Source: Nocardioides pantholopis
GTDB lineage: Bacteria > Actinomycetota > Actinomycetes > Propionibacteriales > Nocardioidaceae
Assembly: GCF_003710085.1 (NCBI RefSeq)
Contig: NZ_CP033324.1
Location: 62,001-126,000, forward strand
DNA: 64,000 bases
Direction: 5' to 3'
Program-made: the position numbers and the translations under genes
The notes under the pieces: model-generated
Told to the model about the DNA's origin: nothing
The model's database searches: none
Seen by the model: the letters and a program-made list of their open reading frames with translations, nothing else
Shown here: positions 8,733 to 16,871 of the stretch, piece after piece
Layout: the number at the start of each line of letters is the position of its first letter
Position numbering within the stretch: the stretch's first letter is position 1

Positions 8733-9901
8733 GTGCCGCCCGCGGCTGGGGGTGGGTCGCGCACCTGCGGGCCGGCGGCACCACCGCGTGGGCCGACTGG
8801 ACCGGCACCGGCCCGGACGCCGGCCGGTTCCTGCCCGGCGCCCAGCAGCTCGAGCTGCTGCGCCGGCTCAACCAGGCCGGCCCGCCGTCGGCCGCGCTGG
8901 CCGCGCGGGTGCTCGAGGCCAGCGCCCCGGGTCGCGGTCGGCCCGACCTCGGGCTGGTCGGCGCGGCCGGCCCCGCCCGCTTCGGTCCCGCGCCCGTCGA
9001 CCCCGCCGACCTGCCCGCCCGCGAGCTGCTCCGGGTCGCCGCCGGGCTGATCGCCGAGGACCTCGCCGCCGGACCCCGTCCCGACCCCGGGGCGGGGGCC
9101 GGGTCGGGCTCGACCACCGGCACCCGGCTCGCGGCCGCCGCCCGGGTCCGCCTGCCGGTCCTGCGCCGGGGCATCCGGCAGCTCGCCGGCGACCCAGCCC
9201 AGGTCCCGGTGCTGCGCGCGGAGCTGGCCCGCCGGGGCCGCCCCGAGGGGATCCCCGGAGCCCCGGTCCTGGTGCTCGGCGCCGACCTGCCCACCCTGCT
9301 CGCCCGGTCCTGGACGGCGCGCGTGCTCGCCGGTGGCGCCCCGGCGTGGCCGGACTGGGTGCACGCCGCCGTACGCCGGGGCCGACTGCCGCGGCGCGCG
9401 GACCCCGCCCGGGTCGCGGCCGAGTGGGCCGACCGGGTGGGCGCCCACCGGGTGACGGTGGTGCTGGACCCCGACGCGCTGCCCCGCCTGCTGGGCGTCC
9501 GCGGACCGCTGCCGGCGCCACCCGCGCTCGGCGCGGACGCCGTCGAGCTCGCCCGGCGTACCGCCCCCGCCCTCGGGCTGCTGGTCTCCTCCGCAGAGCG
9601 GGCCGCGCTGCTGCGCGAGCGGCTGGTGCCGGCGCTGCTCGCCGCCGGCGGGACCGGCGCACCGCCGGCCGTCCCGGCGCGCGATCTGGGCTGGGTGCGC
9701 GAGCGGGCAGTGGGTGCGCGCGACGCGCTGCTGGCCGGTGGCTACCCTGTGGTCGGCGAGCCGGACACCCTGCTGTCCCGGCCCCGGACCACCACCGAGG
9801 ACGGCCCGGCCGCCACCCAGGCCACCGCCACCGAGGCCGGCGTGCTCGGCCTGGCGGTCCGCCTGCTGCTGGCCACCGACGTCCGTGAGGAGGGACGATG
9901 A
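8729..9901 (+). CDS. Unknown protein between two sulfotransferases; possible P-loop-less paralog
   Basis: A 390-residue Ala/Pro/Arg-rich protein that I do not recognise. It overlaps both neighbours by 4 nt (ATGA junctions), so it must be co-translated with them. It lacks the PAPS loop of its neighbours. A central segment, PARVAAEWADRVGAHRVTVVLDPDALPRLLGV, lines up loosely with the block containing RVHLVTVPQPG in the flanking sulfotransferases, so it may be a degenerate relative that lost the nucleotide-binding N-terminus. A Gly/Ser/Pro-rich linker is found near residues 115-130. The alignment is by eye and weak. A scaffold or acceptor-recognition role is speculation. Confidence 0.6.
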   Translation: MSAARGWGWVAHLRAGGTTAWADWTGTGPDAGRFLPGAQQLELLRRLNQAGPPSAALAARVLEASAPGRGRPDLGLVGAAGPARFGPAPVDPADLPARELLRVAAGLIAEDLAAGPRPDPGAGAGSGSTTGTRLAAAARVRLPVLRRGIRQLAGDPAQVPVLRAELARRGRPEGIPGAPVLVLGADLPTLLARSWTARVLAGGAPAWPDWVHAAVRRGRLPRRADPARVAAEWADRVGAHRVTVVLDPDALPRLLGVRGPLPAPPALGADAVELARRTAPALGLLVSSAERAALLRERLVPALLAAGGTGAPPAVPARDLGWVRERAVGARDALLAGGYPVVGEPDTLLSRPRTTTEDGPAATQATATEAGVLGLAVRLLLATDVREEGR

Positions 9902-11112
9902 GCGACCGCGTCCTGATCCACGTGGGCACCCCGAAGACCGGCACGTCGTACCTCCAGGACGTGCTCTACCGCAACCGCGAGCGGCTGGCCGAGGCCGGGA
10001 TCCTCTATCCCGCCGAGCGCTTCGACGCGCACTTCCTGGCCGCGCTGGACCTGATGCGGCTGCCCTGGGGCGGGCTGGAGACCGAGGCGGTCGGCGCCTG
10101 GGAACGGCTCGCCGCGGAGGTCCGGGAGCACCCCGGGACCGCGATCCTCAGCCACGAGATCCTCGCCACCGCCTCCCGCGCCCAGGTGGGCCGCGCGCTG
10201 GCCTCGCTGGGCCACGGCGCCGGGGCCGAGATCCACCTGGTGCTCTCGGTGCGCGACCTGACCCGGCAGGTGCCCGCGGAGTGGCAGGAGAACATCAAGC
10301 ACCGCCGGGTGCTCAGCTACGCCAGCTTCCTCGAGGAGCTGCGCGACCCGGCCCGCGAGGGCGCGATCGCCAGCTGGTTCTGGGGGGTCCAGGAGATCCC
10401 CGACATCCTCGACCGCTGGGGCTCCGCGCTGCCGCCCGAGCGGGTCCACGTCGTCACGGTCCCGCCGCCGGGCGGCGCACCGGACCTGCTGTGGAAGCGG
10501 TTCAGCCAGGTCCTGGGCCTCGACGGCCTGGACCTCGACCTCACGCCGGAGCGGTCCAACCCCTCGCTCGGCGTCCCCGAGACCGCGCTGCTGCGCCGGA
10601 TCAACCTCGCCGCGAACGCCGTCGTGGCCCCCGCCGACTACCGGCCGCTGGTCCGCGAGCTGCTCGCCCACCGGACCCTCTCCCGGCGCACCGGCTCGCC
10701 CCGGATCGCGCTGCCCCCGCAGGACCGGCCCTGGATCGAGGAGCTCGCCCGGTCCTGGGTGGAGGAGGTGCGCGAGCGCGGGTACGACGTGGTCGGCGAC
10801 CTCGACGAGCTGGCGCCCGCGCCGCCGCCCGAGAAGTACGTCGACCCGGACCGCCCGCCGGCCCGGAAGGTCGCCGCGGCGGGGGTGGATGCGATCACCG
10901 CGCTGCTGCAGGAGAACGCCCGGCTGCGCCACTGCGAGGAGCGGCTCGCCGGCGAGCTCGCCGAGACCCGGGCGGCGCTGGAGCGCTCCTACCTGCGCCC
11001 GTCGTACCGGCTGCGCGAGAAGGTCGTGAACCGGCTCCAGCAGGGCCGGGTCGGCTCCGCGGCGCTGGCGGTCTACCGCCGCGCGCGGGGCAGGAGCTCG
11101 CGGTCGGCGTAG
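9898..11112 (+). CDS. Sulfotransferase-family protein with C-terminal coiled coil
   Basis: A 404-residue paralog of the gene at 7641. It begins VLIHVGTPKTGTSYLQ, the PAPS-binding P-loop, and carries SVRDLTRQVPAEWQENIKH as the 3'-phosphate region. After about residue 325 it has a basic, heptad-like helix (LLQENARLRHCEERLAGELAETRAAL) followed by a short basic tail, resembling the tails of enzymes that assemble cell-surface glycans. It is translationally coupled to the preceding gene. Its 3' end overlaps the convergent EcsC-family gene by 40 bp. The acceptor is unknown. Confidence 0.8.
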   Translation: MSDRVLIHVGTPKTGTSYLQDVLYRNRERLAEAGILYPAERFDAHFLAALDLMRLPWGGLETEAVGAWERLAAEVREHPGTAILSHEILATASRAQVGRALASLGHGAGAEIHLVLSVRDLTRQVPAEWQENIKHRRVLSYASFLEELRDPAREGAIASWFWGVQEIPDILDRWGSALPPERVHVVTVPPPGGAPDLLWKRFSQVLGLDGLDLDLTPERSNPSLGVPETALLRRINLAANAVVAPADYRPLVRELLAHRTLSRRTGSPRIALPPQDRPWIEELARSWVEEVRERGYDVVGDLDELAPAPPPEKYVDPDRPPARKVAAAGVDAITALLQENARLRHCEERLAGELAETRAALERSYLRPSYRLREKVVNRLQQGRVGSAALAVYRRARGRSSRSA

Positions 11113-11765
11113 CGCCCGATCCGCCAGGTGGCGTAGCCGTCGGCGCCGAGCCCGACCAGGCCGCCGATCACCGGCACCCGCCGGCCCACCGTCACCGCGA
11201 GCCGCTTGCCGGCGACCTGGGCGATGATGCCGGAGGCGACCTCGGCACTGATCCGCAGGTCCAGGGCCGGATCGTGCGCGGGCGCGGTCGCGATCGCCAT
11301 CGGCGGCGCCGGGAGCTTCTTGCGGCGTACCAGCGTCTCGACGGAGTCCTGGCCGAGCAGGCTGACCAGCACGGCGTTGCGGACCCGGGGGTCGTCGAGG
11401 TCGTAGCCGCGCAGGTGGGCGATGCCCGCGATCATCCGGCACTGGACCAGAGCCAGCCCGGTCACGTTGGCCGGGATCGTGAGGGCGGCGGTGACCACGC
11501 CACCGATGTTGGTGAGGAAGCCCTGGGCGCCGGCGAGCCGGACGTGGTTCTCGATGACCTCGTGGACGGCCTTGGCCACGTCGCCGCCCTGCTCGGCCAG
11601 CTGGGTCTCCGCGGCGGCCGCGGCTCCGGGCAGCGGTCCGACCCCGGTGATCGCGCGGTGCAGCGCCTCGCGCACGAACGACGAGGTGAGGCCGGGGGCG
11701 GCCGCGATGGCCCGGGGCGCGAGCTGACGACCCAGCGTGCCCGCGATGTTCGCCTTGGTACCCAT
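11073..11765 (-). CDS. EcsC-family protein
   Basis: A 230-residue protein resembling the EcsC family, named after a gene of a Bacillus ABC-transporter operon. A hydrophobic central stretch (GGVVTAALTIPANVTGLALVQCRMIAGIAHLRGYDLDDPRVRNAVL) is the family hallmark. A C-terminal glycine-rich segment (VPVIGGLVGLGADGYATWRIGRYA) is also typical. The biochemical role is not known, and membrane association is likely. It has no apparent operon partners here. It converges on the sulfotransferase gene with a 40-bp overlap and is divergent from aat. Confidence 0.75.
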   Translation of the reverse strand: MGTKANIAGTLGRQLAPRAIAAAPGLTSSFVREALHRAITGVGPLPGAAAAAETQLAEQGGDVAKAVHEVIENHVRLAGAQGFLTNIGGVVTAALTIPANVTGLALVQCRMIAGIAHLRGYDLDDPRVRNAVLVSLLGQDSVETLVRRKKLPAPPMAIATAPAHDPALDLRISAEVASGIIAQVAGKRLAVTVGRRVPVIGGLVGLGADGYATWRIGRYADRELLPRARR

Positions 11766-11809
11766 GGGCCGATCCTACGAAGGTGCTGGTCGTCGCCTAG
11801 GTTCGACTC

Positions 11810-12490
11810 GTGCCGCTCGAGCCGCCCCCGTCGCCGTGGGTCTTCCCGGACCCCGCTCTCGCCGACCCCGACGACGACCTGGTCGGCATGGGCGCCGACC
11901 TGGCGCCGGGAACCCTGCTCGCGGCGTACCGCGCGGGGCTGTTCCCGATGCCCTCGGGTGGACGGCGCTCGCCGATGGCCTGGTTCTCACCGGTCCGGCG
12001 CGGGGTGCTGCCGCTGGACGGGCTGCGGGTCTCCCGCTCGCTGCGGCGCGCGGCGCGCGACTTCGAGATCCGGGTGGACACCGCGTTCGCCGAGGTCGTC
12101 GAGGCCTGCGCCGACCCCCGCCGCGAGGGCGGCTGGATCGACCGCCGGATCGCCACGGCGTACACGCAGCTGCACGAGCTGGGCTGGGCGCACTCGGTCG
12201 AGGCCTGGCACGAGGGCCGGCTCGCCGGGGGCCTGTACGGCGTGGCCGTCGGCGGCCTGTTCGCCGGGGAGTCGATGTTCCACCGGGAGCGGGACGCCTC
12301 GAAGGTCGCGCTGATCGGGCTGGTCGACCTGCTCCGCGACGAGCACGCGGACCGCCGGGTGCTCGACGTGCAGTGGCAGACCCCGCACCTGGCCTCGCTC
12401 GGCGTGGTCGAGGTCGAGCGGACCGACTACCTGGACCGGCTGGCCGCCGCGCTCGACGTCCCGCTGCCGGGGGTCTTCGCCTTCGGCTGA
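11810..12490 (+). CDS. aat: Leucyl/phenylalanyl-tRNA--protein transferase
   Basis: A 226-residue Aat protein that adds Leu or Phe from aminoacyl-tRNA to N-terminal Arg/Lys of proteins, marking them for ClpS/ClpAP-type degradation (bacterial N-end rule). Family motifs are clear: WVFPDPALADPDDDLVGMGADL, YRAGLFPMP, AWFSPVRRGVLPL, the central GGLYGVAVGGLFAGESMFHRERDASK and DVQWQTPHLASLG. It starts at GTG 11810. TAGGTT at 11798-11803 is 6 nt upstream, so the transcript is probably leaderless. Confidence 0.95.
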   Translation: MPLEPPPSPWVFPDPALADPDDDLVGMGADLAPGTLLAAYRAGLFPMPSGGRRSPMAWFSPVRRGVLPLDGLRVSRSLRRAARDFEIRVDTAFAEVVEACADPRREGGWIDRRIATAYTQLHELGWAHSVEAWHEGRLAGGLYGVAVGGLFAGESMFHRERDASKVALIGLVDLLRDEHADRRVLDVQWQTPHLASLGVVEVERTDYLDRLAAALDVPLPGVFAFG

Positions 12491-12548
12491 GGCCGGGGTG
12501 GTCCGGGCTGGGTAGGGCTCGGGCTGGGCTGGGCTCGGGCGAAAAACA

Positions 12549-12580
12549 GGTGGGGTGGGCGCGGGTCCTGCGAAAACGGG
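12549..12580 (+). repeat. Imperfect direct repeat, copy 1
   Basis: Begins GGTGGGGTGGGCGCGGGTCC and ends AAAACGGG. It aligns with 13743-13775 over about 32 bases with a handful of mismatches and one 1-nt gap. The two copies flank the unknown gene at 12935. They may be boundaries of an inserted segment, or simply a recurring intergenic element. Confidence 0.45.
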
Positions 12581-12710
12581 TGGGGTCGGGGGGATTTTGG
12601 GCCTCGATCTCGGCCCGACACCACCAGTTCTCTCGACAGCGGCCGGGCGGGCAGGGTCCGCGTGCCGCCATCGATCACCTGCACGTCGGCCGGGACGGGA
12701 GACGTTCTCG

Positions 12711-12884
12711 GTGTCCGGCCCGGCGCCGCCGACCGATCCGCCGGGAGGGGTCGACGGGGCGCCCGTGAGCGGACGCGGCCAGTCGTGCGCCTTCTGCGGC
12801 AGCGACGACGTCGCGGAGTGCTTCCGCCAGCCGATCGAGGTGTTCCGCCGGGCGGATCTGGGCCCGCGGCGGCGGGAGGACTGA
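12711..12884 (+). CDS. Possible small CxxC protein
   Basis: A reading frame of 57 codons from GTG 12711, with GGGAG about 9 nt upstream. An internal GTG at 12765 would give 39. The protein contains CAFCGSDDVAEC, a CxxC pair plus a third Cys that could bind zinc, and ends FRRADLGPRRRED. It lies 50 nt before the next gene. I do not recognise it, and its N-terminus is compositionally poor, so it may be spurious. Confidence 0.25.
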   Translation: MSGPAPPTDPPGGVDGAPVSGRGQSCAFCGSDDVAECFRQPIEVFRRADLGPRRRED

Positions 12885-12934
12885 GGCTCCGCCGATCGGC
12901 CACTGTCGCCGTCGGCGTGCGTAGGCTCGCGCTC

Positions 12935-13726
12935 GTGAACGGGGAGCTGGTCGTGGCGGCGACGCTGGCCGCCGTCGGGGGGCGCTGGCTGCGCGACGGC
13001 GGAACGATGCCCGACCTGCGCGGTCACTCGTCGTTCCGGCAGGTCGGGCGGTTCACCGCCGACCTCCCCGCGCAAGGCCCCCTCGGGCGCAGCGGGGTGA
13101 CGTCCACTCCCGAGGAATGGCTGCGTGCTCTCCAGGAGCTCGGCACTAGCGATCTCTCGCTGGTCACCCAGGTGCCGGCCGGAGTCGAGCTGCCGGCGCA
13201 CCTCGCGGCCGCGTTCGCGAACTCTCGAGGATGGGCTCTGCTGGCGACCGGTCGGGGCGCTTCGTCGATATGGACGTTCCGGTGGAAGGTCGTGCCGAGG
13301 GAAGCCCCGGACGCCGGCATCTGGTCGGTCGCCGCGGTGAGCGCACCTGCCGAGGAACTGTCGCCGCCACGCGTCGGCGTCGCCGAGGCCCGGGCGCGGC
13401 TGAGTGCCGCCCTGGCCGCCATCCACGCGTTCGCGGTGCGCACCGACCTCCGGGGGTGGGCCTCCCAGTTCGCCATCGCTGCGGCCCGGCTCGACGACCC
13501 GCCGCCCGCACCGGCGTACCGCCGCGATCTGCTGCCGGCCGACGCCGCACCGGCTCGGCGCCAGCTGGTCGCTGCCATCTTCCGGGGCTGGGTCTTCGGT
13601 GGCATGGGGTCGTGGAACGACGTCGGGCTCGCCGACCCCGCGGCCGGGGCGGAGTACGAGCGGCTCAGCGCGGAGCTCTACGCCGCGCTGCTGGTCGCAC
13701 TGCCGGCGGCGACGAACGGCGCGTAG
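12935..13726 (+). CDS. Unknown protein
   Basis: A 263-residue protein that I do not recognise. It has no signal peptide or clear transmembrane helix. Trp and aromatic residues recur in the C-terminal half (GWASQFAIAAARLDD, IFRGWVFGGMGSWNDVG, YERLSAELYAALLVAL), which looks like a helical globular domain. The start GTG 12935 follows TAGGCT (12922-12927) by 7 nt, the leaderless pattern seen across this window, which supports expression. Its base composition looks slightly less extreme than its neighbours, and it is flanked by two copies of an imperfect repeat, so lateral acquisition is possible. Confidence 0.65.
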   Translation: MNGELVVAATLAAVGGRWLRDGGTMPDLRGHSSFRQVGRFTADLPAQGPLGRSGVTSTPEEWLRALQELGTSDLSLVTQVPAGVELPAHLAAAFANSRGWALLATGRGASSIWTFRWKVVPREAPDAGIWSVAAVSAPAEELSPPRVGVAEARARLSAALAAIHAFAVRTDLRGWASQFAIAAARLDDPPPAPAYRRDLLPADAAPARRQLVAAIFRGWVFGGMGSWNDVGLADPAAGAEYERLSAELYAALLVALPAATNGA

Positions 13727-13742
13727 CCCGCGCGAGAAAATT

Positions 13743-13775
13743 GGTGGGGTGGACCTGGGTCCTGCCGGAAACGGG
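13743..13775 (+). repeat. Imperfect direct repeat, copy 2
   Basis: Begins GGTGGGGTGGACCTGGGTCC and ends GAAACGGG. It is the partner of 12549-12580, placed 17 bases after the stop codon of the unknown gene at 12935. Confidence 0.45.
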
Positions 13776-13812
13776 AGCGGCCGGCCAGGGCGGTCGCCAG
13801 GTCGGACCCGGC

Positions 13813-14142
13813 TCAGACCACCAGCGGCGGTCGGTCGGTCTCGCTGACCATCGGACGTCCGGCGTCGGCCCAGTCGACCATCCCGCCCTCGAGGTTCACC
13901 ACGTCGTAGCCCTGCTGGGCCAGCCAGCCGACGGCCTGGGCCGACCGGCCGCCCATCTTGCACACGACCAGCGTCTGGCCGTCCGGGAGGTCACCGAGCC
14001 GGCCGGTGAGCTCGCTCATCGGGATGTGCACAGCACCCTCGATGTGGCCGTGCTGCCACTCGATGTCCTCGCGGACGTCGAGGACCGAGAGTCCTTCGGG
14101 CAGGGGATCGGGAACGGCATCGATCGAGACGGTGGGGATCAC
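13813..14142 (-). CDS. Rhodanese-like domain protein
   Basis: A single-domain rhodanese of 109 residues. It shows the family progression LSVLDVREDIEWQHGHIEGAVHIPMSEL, then the active-site loop CKMGGRSAQAVGWL with the persulfide-forming cysteine, and ends with GGMVDWADAGRPM. It probably shuttles sulfur, or acts as a thiosulfate or polysulfide transferase, in the cytoplasm. The frame stays open to 14217, but GTG 14142 has GAGGAAG about 10 nt upstream and is where homology starts. It lies beside, but is not coupled to, the Fpg/Nei gene on the same strand. Confidence 0.88.
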   Translation of the reverse strand: MIPTVSIDAVPDPLPEGLSVLDVREDIEWQHGHIEGAVHIPMSELTGRLGDLPDGQTLVVCKMGGRSAQAVGWLAQQGYDVVNLEGGMVDWADAGRPMVSETDRPPLVV

Positions 14143-14292
14143 GGGAAGACACTTCCTCGGAGGGTTCGCGGGCGGGGCTGGATGACCGATCAACTGTACG
14201 AGCCCCCCGTTGGTCACGGGTTCGGTCCCAGGACGTTCCCGGGTTCCCGGTTCCGGCCGGGGCCGGACCGTGCGCCCGGCCGCGCCACCCGC

Positions 14293-15159
14293 CTACTTCA
14301 GCAGCCGGCTCATCCGCCGGTCCGCGAGCGGCTTGCCGCCGGTCTGGCAGGTGGGGCAGTACTGCAGCGAGGAGTCGGCGAAGGACACCTCGCGCACGAT
14401 GTCGCCGCAGACCGGGCACGGCTGCCCGGTGCGGCCGTGGACGGCGAGGTGGGACTTCTTCTCGCCCTTGAGCTCGCTGGCCGCCAGGCCCCGTGAGCGG
14501 TCCACGGCGTCGCCGACGGTCTGGCGCAGCGCGGCGTACAGGGTCTCCAGGTCGTCGTCGACGATCGTGCTCGCCGGCTTGTACGGCGACATCCGCGCCG
14601 CGTGCAGGATCTCGTCGGAGTAGGCGTTGCCGACCCCGGCGATCGTGCCCTGGTGGCGCAGCACGCCCTTGATCTGCTTGCGGCCCTCACGCTGGAGGAT
14701 CTCGGCGAGCGCCTCGATCGTGAAGTCGTCGGCCAGCGGGTCGGGGCCCAGGCTGGCGATGCCCGGGACGTCCTGCGGGTCGCGGACGACGTAGAGCGCG
14801 AGCCGCTTCTTGGTGCCGGCCTCGGTGATGTCGAGCCCGGAGCCGTCGTCGAGCACCACGCGGACCGCGAGCGGGGACTTCACCGACGGCTTCGGCGGGA
14901 CGTCGGGGACCTCGGCGCGCCAGCGCACCCAGCCGCCCCGGGCCAGGTGCAGGACCAGGTGCAGCCCCGACGCGTGCACGTCGAGGAACTTGCCGTGCCG
15001 GGTGACGTCGTCGACCAGGGTGCCCTCCAGCGCCGAGACCGGCGGGTCGAACGTCTTCAGCGCGCTGATCGCGGCGACGTGGACCTTGGTGATGGCACGG
15101 TCGGTGAGCCGGCCCCGCAGGTCGAGGGCCAGGGCTTCCACCTCGGGCAGCTCGGGCAC
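14293..15159 (-). CDS. Fpg/Nei-family DNA glycosylase/AP lyase
   Basis: A 288-residue DNA repair enzyme that removes oxidised bases and cuts the abasic site. The protein begins (GTG)PELPEVEALALDLRG, giving the catalytic N-terminal proline and the adjacent glutamate of the family. A lysine in the HGKFLDVH loop fits the conserved beta-elimination residue. The helix-two-turn-helix segment GVLRHQGTIAGVGNAYSDEILHAARMSPYKPA follows. A C-terminal four-cysteine zinc finger (CPVC ... CPTC) is complete. Whether it acts on 8-oxoguanine (MutM) or pyrimidines (Nei) cannot be decided from sequence by eye. The frame is open far upstream, but GTG 15159 is fixed by the need for Pro2. Confidence 0.92.
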   Translation of the reverse strand: MPELPEVEALALDLRGRLTDRAITKVHVAAISALKTFDPPVSALEGTLVDDVTRHGKFLDVHASGLHLVLHLARGGWVRWRAEVPDVPPKPSVKSPLAVRVVLDDGSGLDITEAGTKKRLALYVVRDPQDVPGIASLGPDPLADDFTIEALAEILQREGRKQIKGVLRHQGTIAGVGNAYSDEILHAARMSPYKPASTIVDDDLETLYAALRQTVGDAVDRSRGLAASELKGEKKSHLAVHGRTGQPCPVCGDIVREVSFADSSLQYCPTCQTGGKPLADRRMSRLLK

Positions 15160-15258
15160 GCCACGAGTGTAGGCACGGGCGGGGACCGCCGCCCGGGAGT
15201 TCGGAGCCGGTGACAAGGGAGCCGGTGACAAGCGGGACCGCGCGGGTGATGATGAGGG

Positions 15259-15540
15259 ATGCTCGCCGCCAGGCCGGTTCCGCAGGCGGGGTCGATCTTC
15301 GTCGACCCCCGCGGCGACGGGCGCGCGCTGCGGGTCTCCTGGCACGCCGAGTCCGGGCTGGTCGTGCTCTCGCTGTGGCGCGACGACGTCTGCGCCGGGT
15401 CGTTCCGGCTCCCCGCGGGGGAGGTGCCCTCGCTCGTCGATCAGCTCCGGGCCGGCCTGGACGCGGCGTACGCCGGAGCAGCGGGGGAGCTGGACACCCG
15501 CCCGCTCCGGGTGGCCGACGGCCACGCCGAGGCCGGCTGA
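15259..15540 (+). CDS. Small conserved-looking protein of unknown function
   Basis: A 93-residue protein. Its core, GRALRVSWHAESGLVVLSLWRDDVCAGSFRLPAGEVPSLVDQLRAGLDAAY, reads as a beta-rich fold followed by a helix, and resembles short actinobacterial proteins of unknown role. There is no signal peptide. It lies 99 bp from the divergent glycosylase gene and 39 bp before the AAA ATPase gene on the same strand, with which it may be cotranscribed. Confidence 0.6.
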   Translation: MLAARPVPQAGSIFVDPRGDGRALRVSWHAESGLVVLSLWRDDVCAGSFRLPAGEVPSLVDQLRAGLDAAYAGAAGELDTRPLRVADGHAEAG

Positions 15541-15579
15541 ATCTAGGGTTCGCCCTAGACATCCCGATACGGTCCGATC

Positions 15580-16773
15580 GTGGACCCGATCCGGAACCCG
15601 TACGCGCCCGGCGCCGGACAGCGCCCACCGGAGCTCGCCGGCCGCGACGAGCAGCTGCGCGCCTTCGACGTCGTGCTGGAGCGGGTCAGCCGCGGCCGCC
15701 CGGAGCGCTCGCTGGTGCTGACCGGGCTGCGCGGGGTCGGCAAGACCGTGCTGCTCAACGCGCTGCGCTCCCAGGCGGTCCGCAAGGGCTGGGGCACCGG
15801 CAAGCTCGAGGCCCGGCCGGACCAGCCGCTGCGCCGGCCGCTCTCCTCGGCGCTGCACCAGGCCGTCCGCGAGCTCGCCCACCCCGAGGCGGGCGAGACC
15901 GACCACGTCCTGGGCGTGCTGCGCTCCTTCGCCGAGCGCCAGGCCGGGGCGGACGCGAAGCTGCGCGAGCGCTGGAGCCCGGGCATCGACGCCGCGCCGG
16001 TGCGCGGCCGGGCCGACTCCGGCGACGTCGAGATCGACCTGGTCGAGCTGCTCACCGACGTGGGCGGGCTGGCCGCCGACACCGGGAAGGGCGTTGCGGT
16101 CTTCATCGACGAGATGCAGGACCTCGGGCCGGCCGAGGTCTCCGCGCTGTGCGCGGCCTGCCACGAGCTGTCCCAGTCGGGGCTGCCGGTGATCGTGGTC
16201 GGCGCCGGCCTGCCGCACCTGCCGGCAGTGCTCTCGGCCAGCAAGTCCTACTCCGAGCGGCTCTTCTCCTACCAGCGCATCGACCGTCTGGCCCGGCCGG
16301 AGGCCGACCGGGCCCTCGCCTCGCCCGCGGCGCAGGAGGACGCGGCGTACACCGAGGAGGCGCTCGCCGCGATGTACGCCGCCACCGGCGGCTACCCGTA
16401 CTTCATCCAGGCCTACGGCAAGGCCGCCTGGGACCTCGCCCCGCGCAGCCCGATCACCGTCGACGACGTCGCCGTGGCCGCCCCCGAGGCCGACCGCGAG
16501 CTGGCGGTCGGGTTCTTCGGGTCCCGCTACGAGCGGGCGACGCCGGCCGAGCGGGACTACCTGCGGGCGATGGCCGACGCCGCCTCGGAGGACGGCGACC
16601 CGGTGGGGGGCGTCGCGACCGCGGAGGTCGCCGCAGCGCTCGGCAAGAAGCCGCAGTCGCTCTCGCCCGCCAGGGACGCGCTGCTCAAGAAGGGCCTGAT
16701 CTACTCCGGGGAGCGCGGCCGGATCGCGTTCACGGTCCCGCACTTCGGGCGCTACCTGCGCGAGCAGGGCTGA
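15580..16773 (+). CDS. AAA ATPase (AAA_16/Orc1-Cdc6-like)
   Basis: A 397-residue ATP-binding protein. The N-terminal part has a box ELAGRDEQLRAFDVVL, Walker A GLRGVGKT near residue 50, and Walker B VFIDEMQDL near residue 172, followed by sensor-like VIVVGAGLPHLP. The C-terminal third looks like a winged helix (EVAAALGKKPQSLSPARDALLKKGLIYSGERGRIAFTVPHFGRYL). This matches the family of prokaryotic orc1/cdc6-like or archaeal-type ATPases, whose substrate is generally unknown; some accompany toxin or mobile elements. GTG 15580 is preceded at 6 nt by TACGGT, the leaderless pattern. Confidence 0.8.
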   Translation: MDPIRNPYAPGAGQRPPELAGRDEQLRAFDVVLERVSRGRPERSLVLTGLRGVGKTVLLNALRSQAVRKGWGTGKLEARPDQPLRRPLSSALHQAVRELAHPEAGETDHVLGVLRSFAERQAGADAKLRERWSPGIDAAPVRGRADSGDVEIDLVELLTDVGGLAADTGKGVAVFIDEMQDLGPAEVSALCAACHELSQSGLPVIVVGAGLPHLPAVLSASKSYSERLFSYQRIDRLARPEADRALASPAAQEDAAYTEEALAAMYAATGGYPYFIQAYGKAAWDLAPRSPITVDDVAVAAPEADRELAVGFFGSRYERATPAERDYLRAMADAASEDGDPVGGVATAEVAAALGKKPQSLSPARDALLKKGLIYSGERGRIAFTVPHFGRYLREQG

Positions 16774-16871
16774 GGATCAGCGTTCCCCAGCAACCGCTGA
16801 CAGCCGGCCTGAAGCGCCCTAGGTTGTGCTGGGCCGCCAGCCGGGCGGCGTACGGGGAAGAGGAACGACCC

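Larger units (their letters stand above)
12491..12934. other. 444-bp gap with G-rich low-complexity sequence
   Basis: The first 50 bases are G-rich, with repeated GGGCTGGGCTC-like units. The gap then holds one copy of an imperfect repeat whose partner lies after the next gene (13743). The remainder has GC3-poor coding character except for the small reading frame listed separately. I see no RNA gene or terminator hairpin. Confidence 0.5.
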
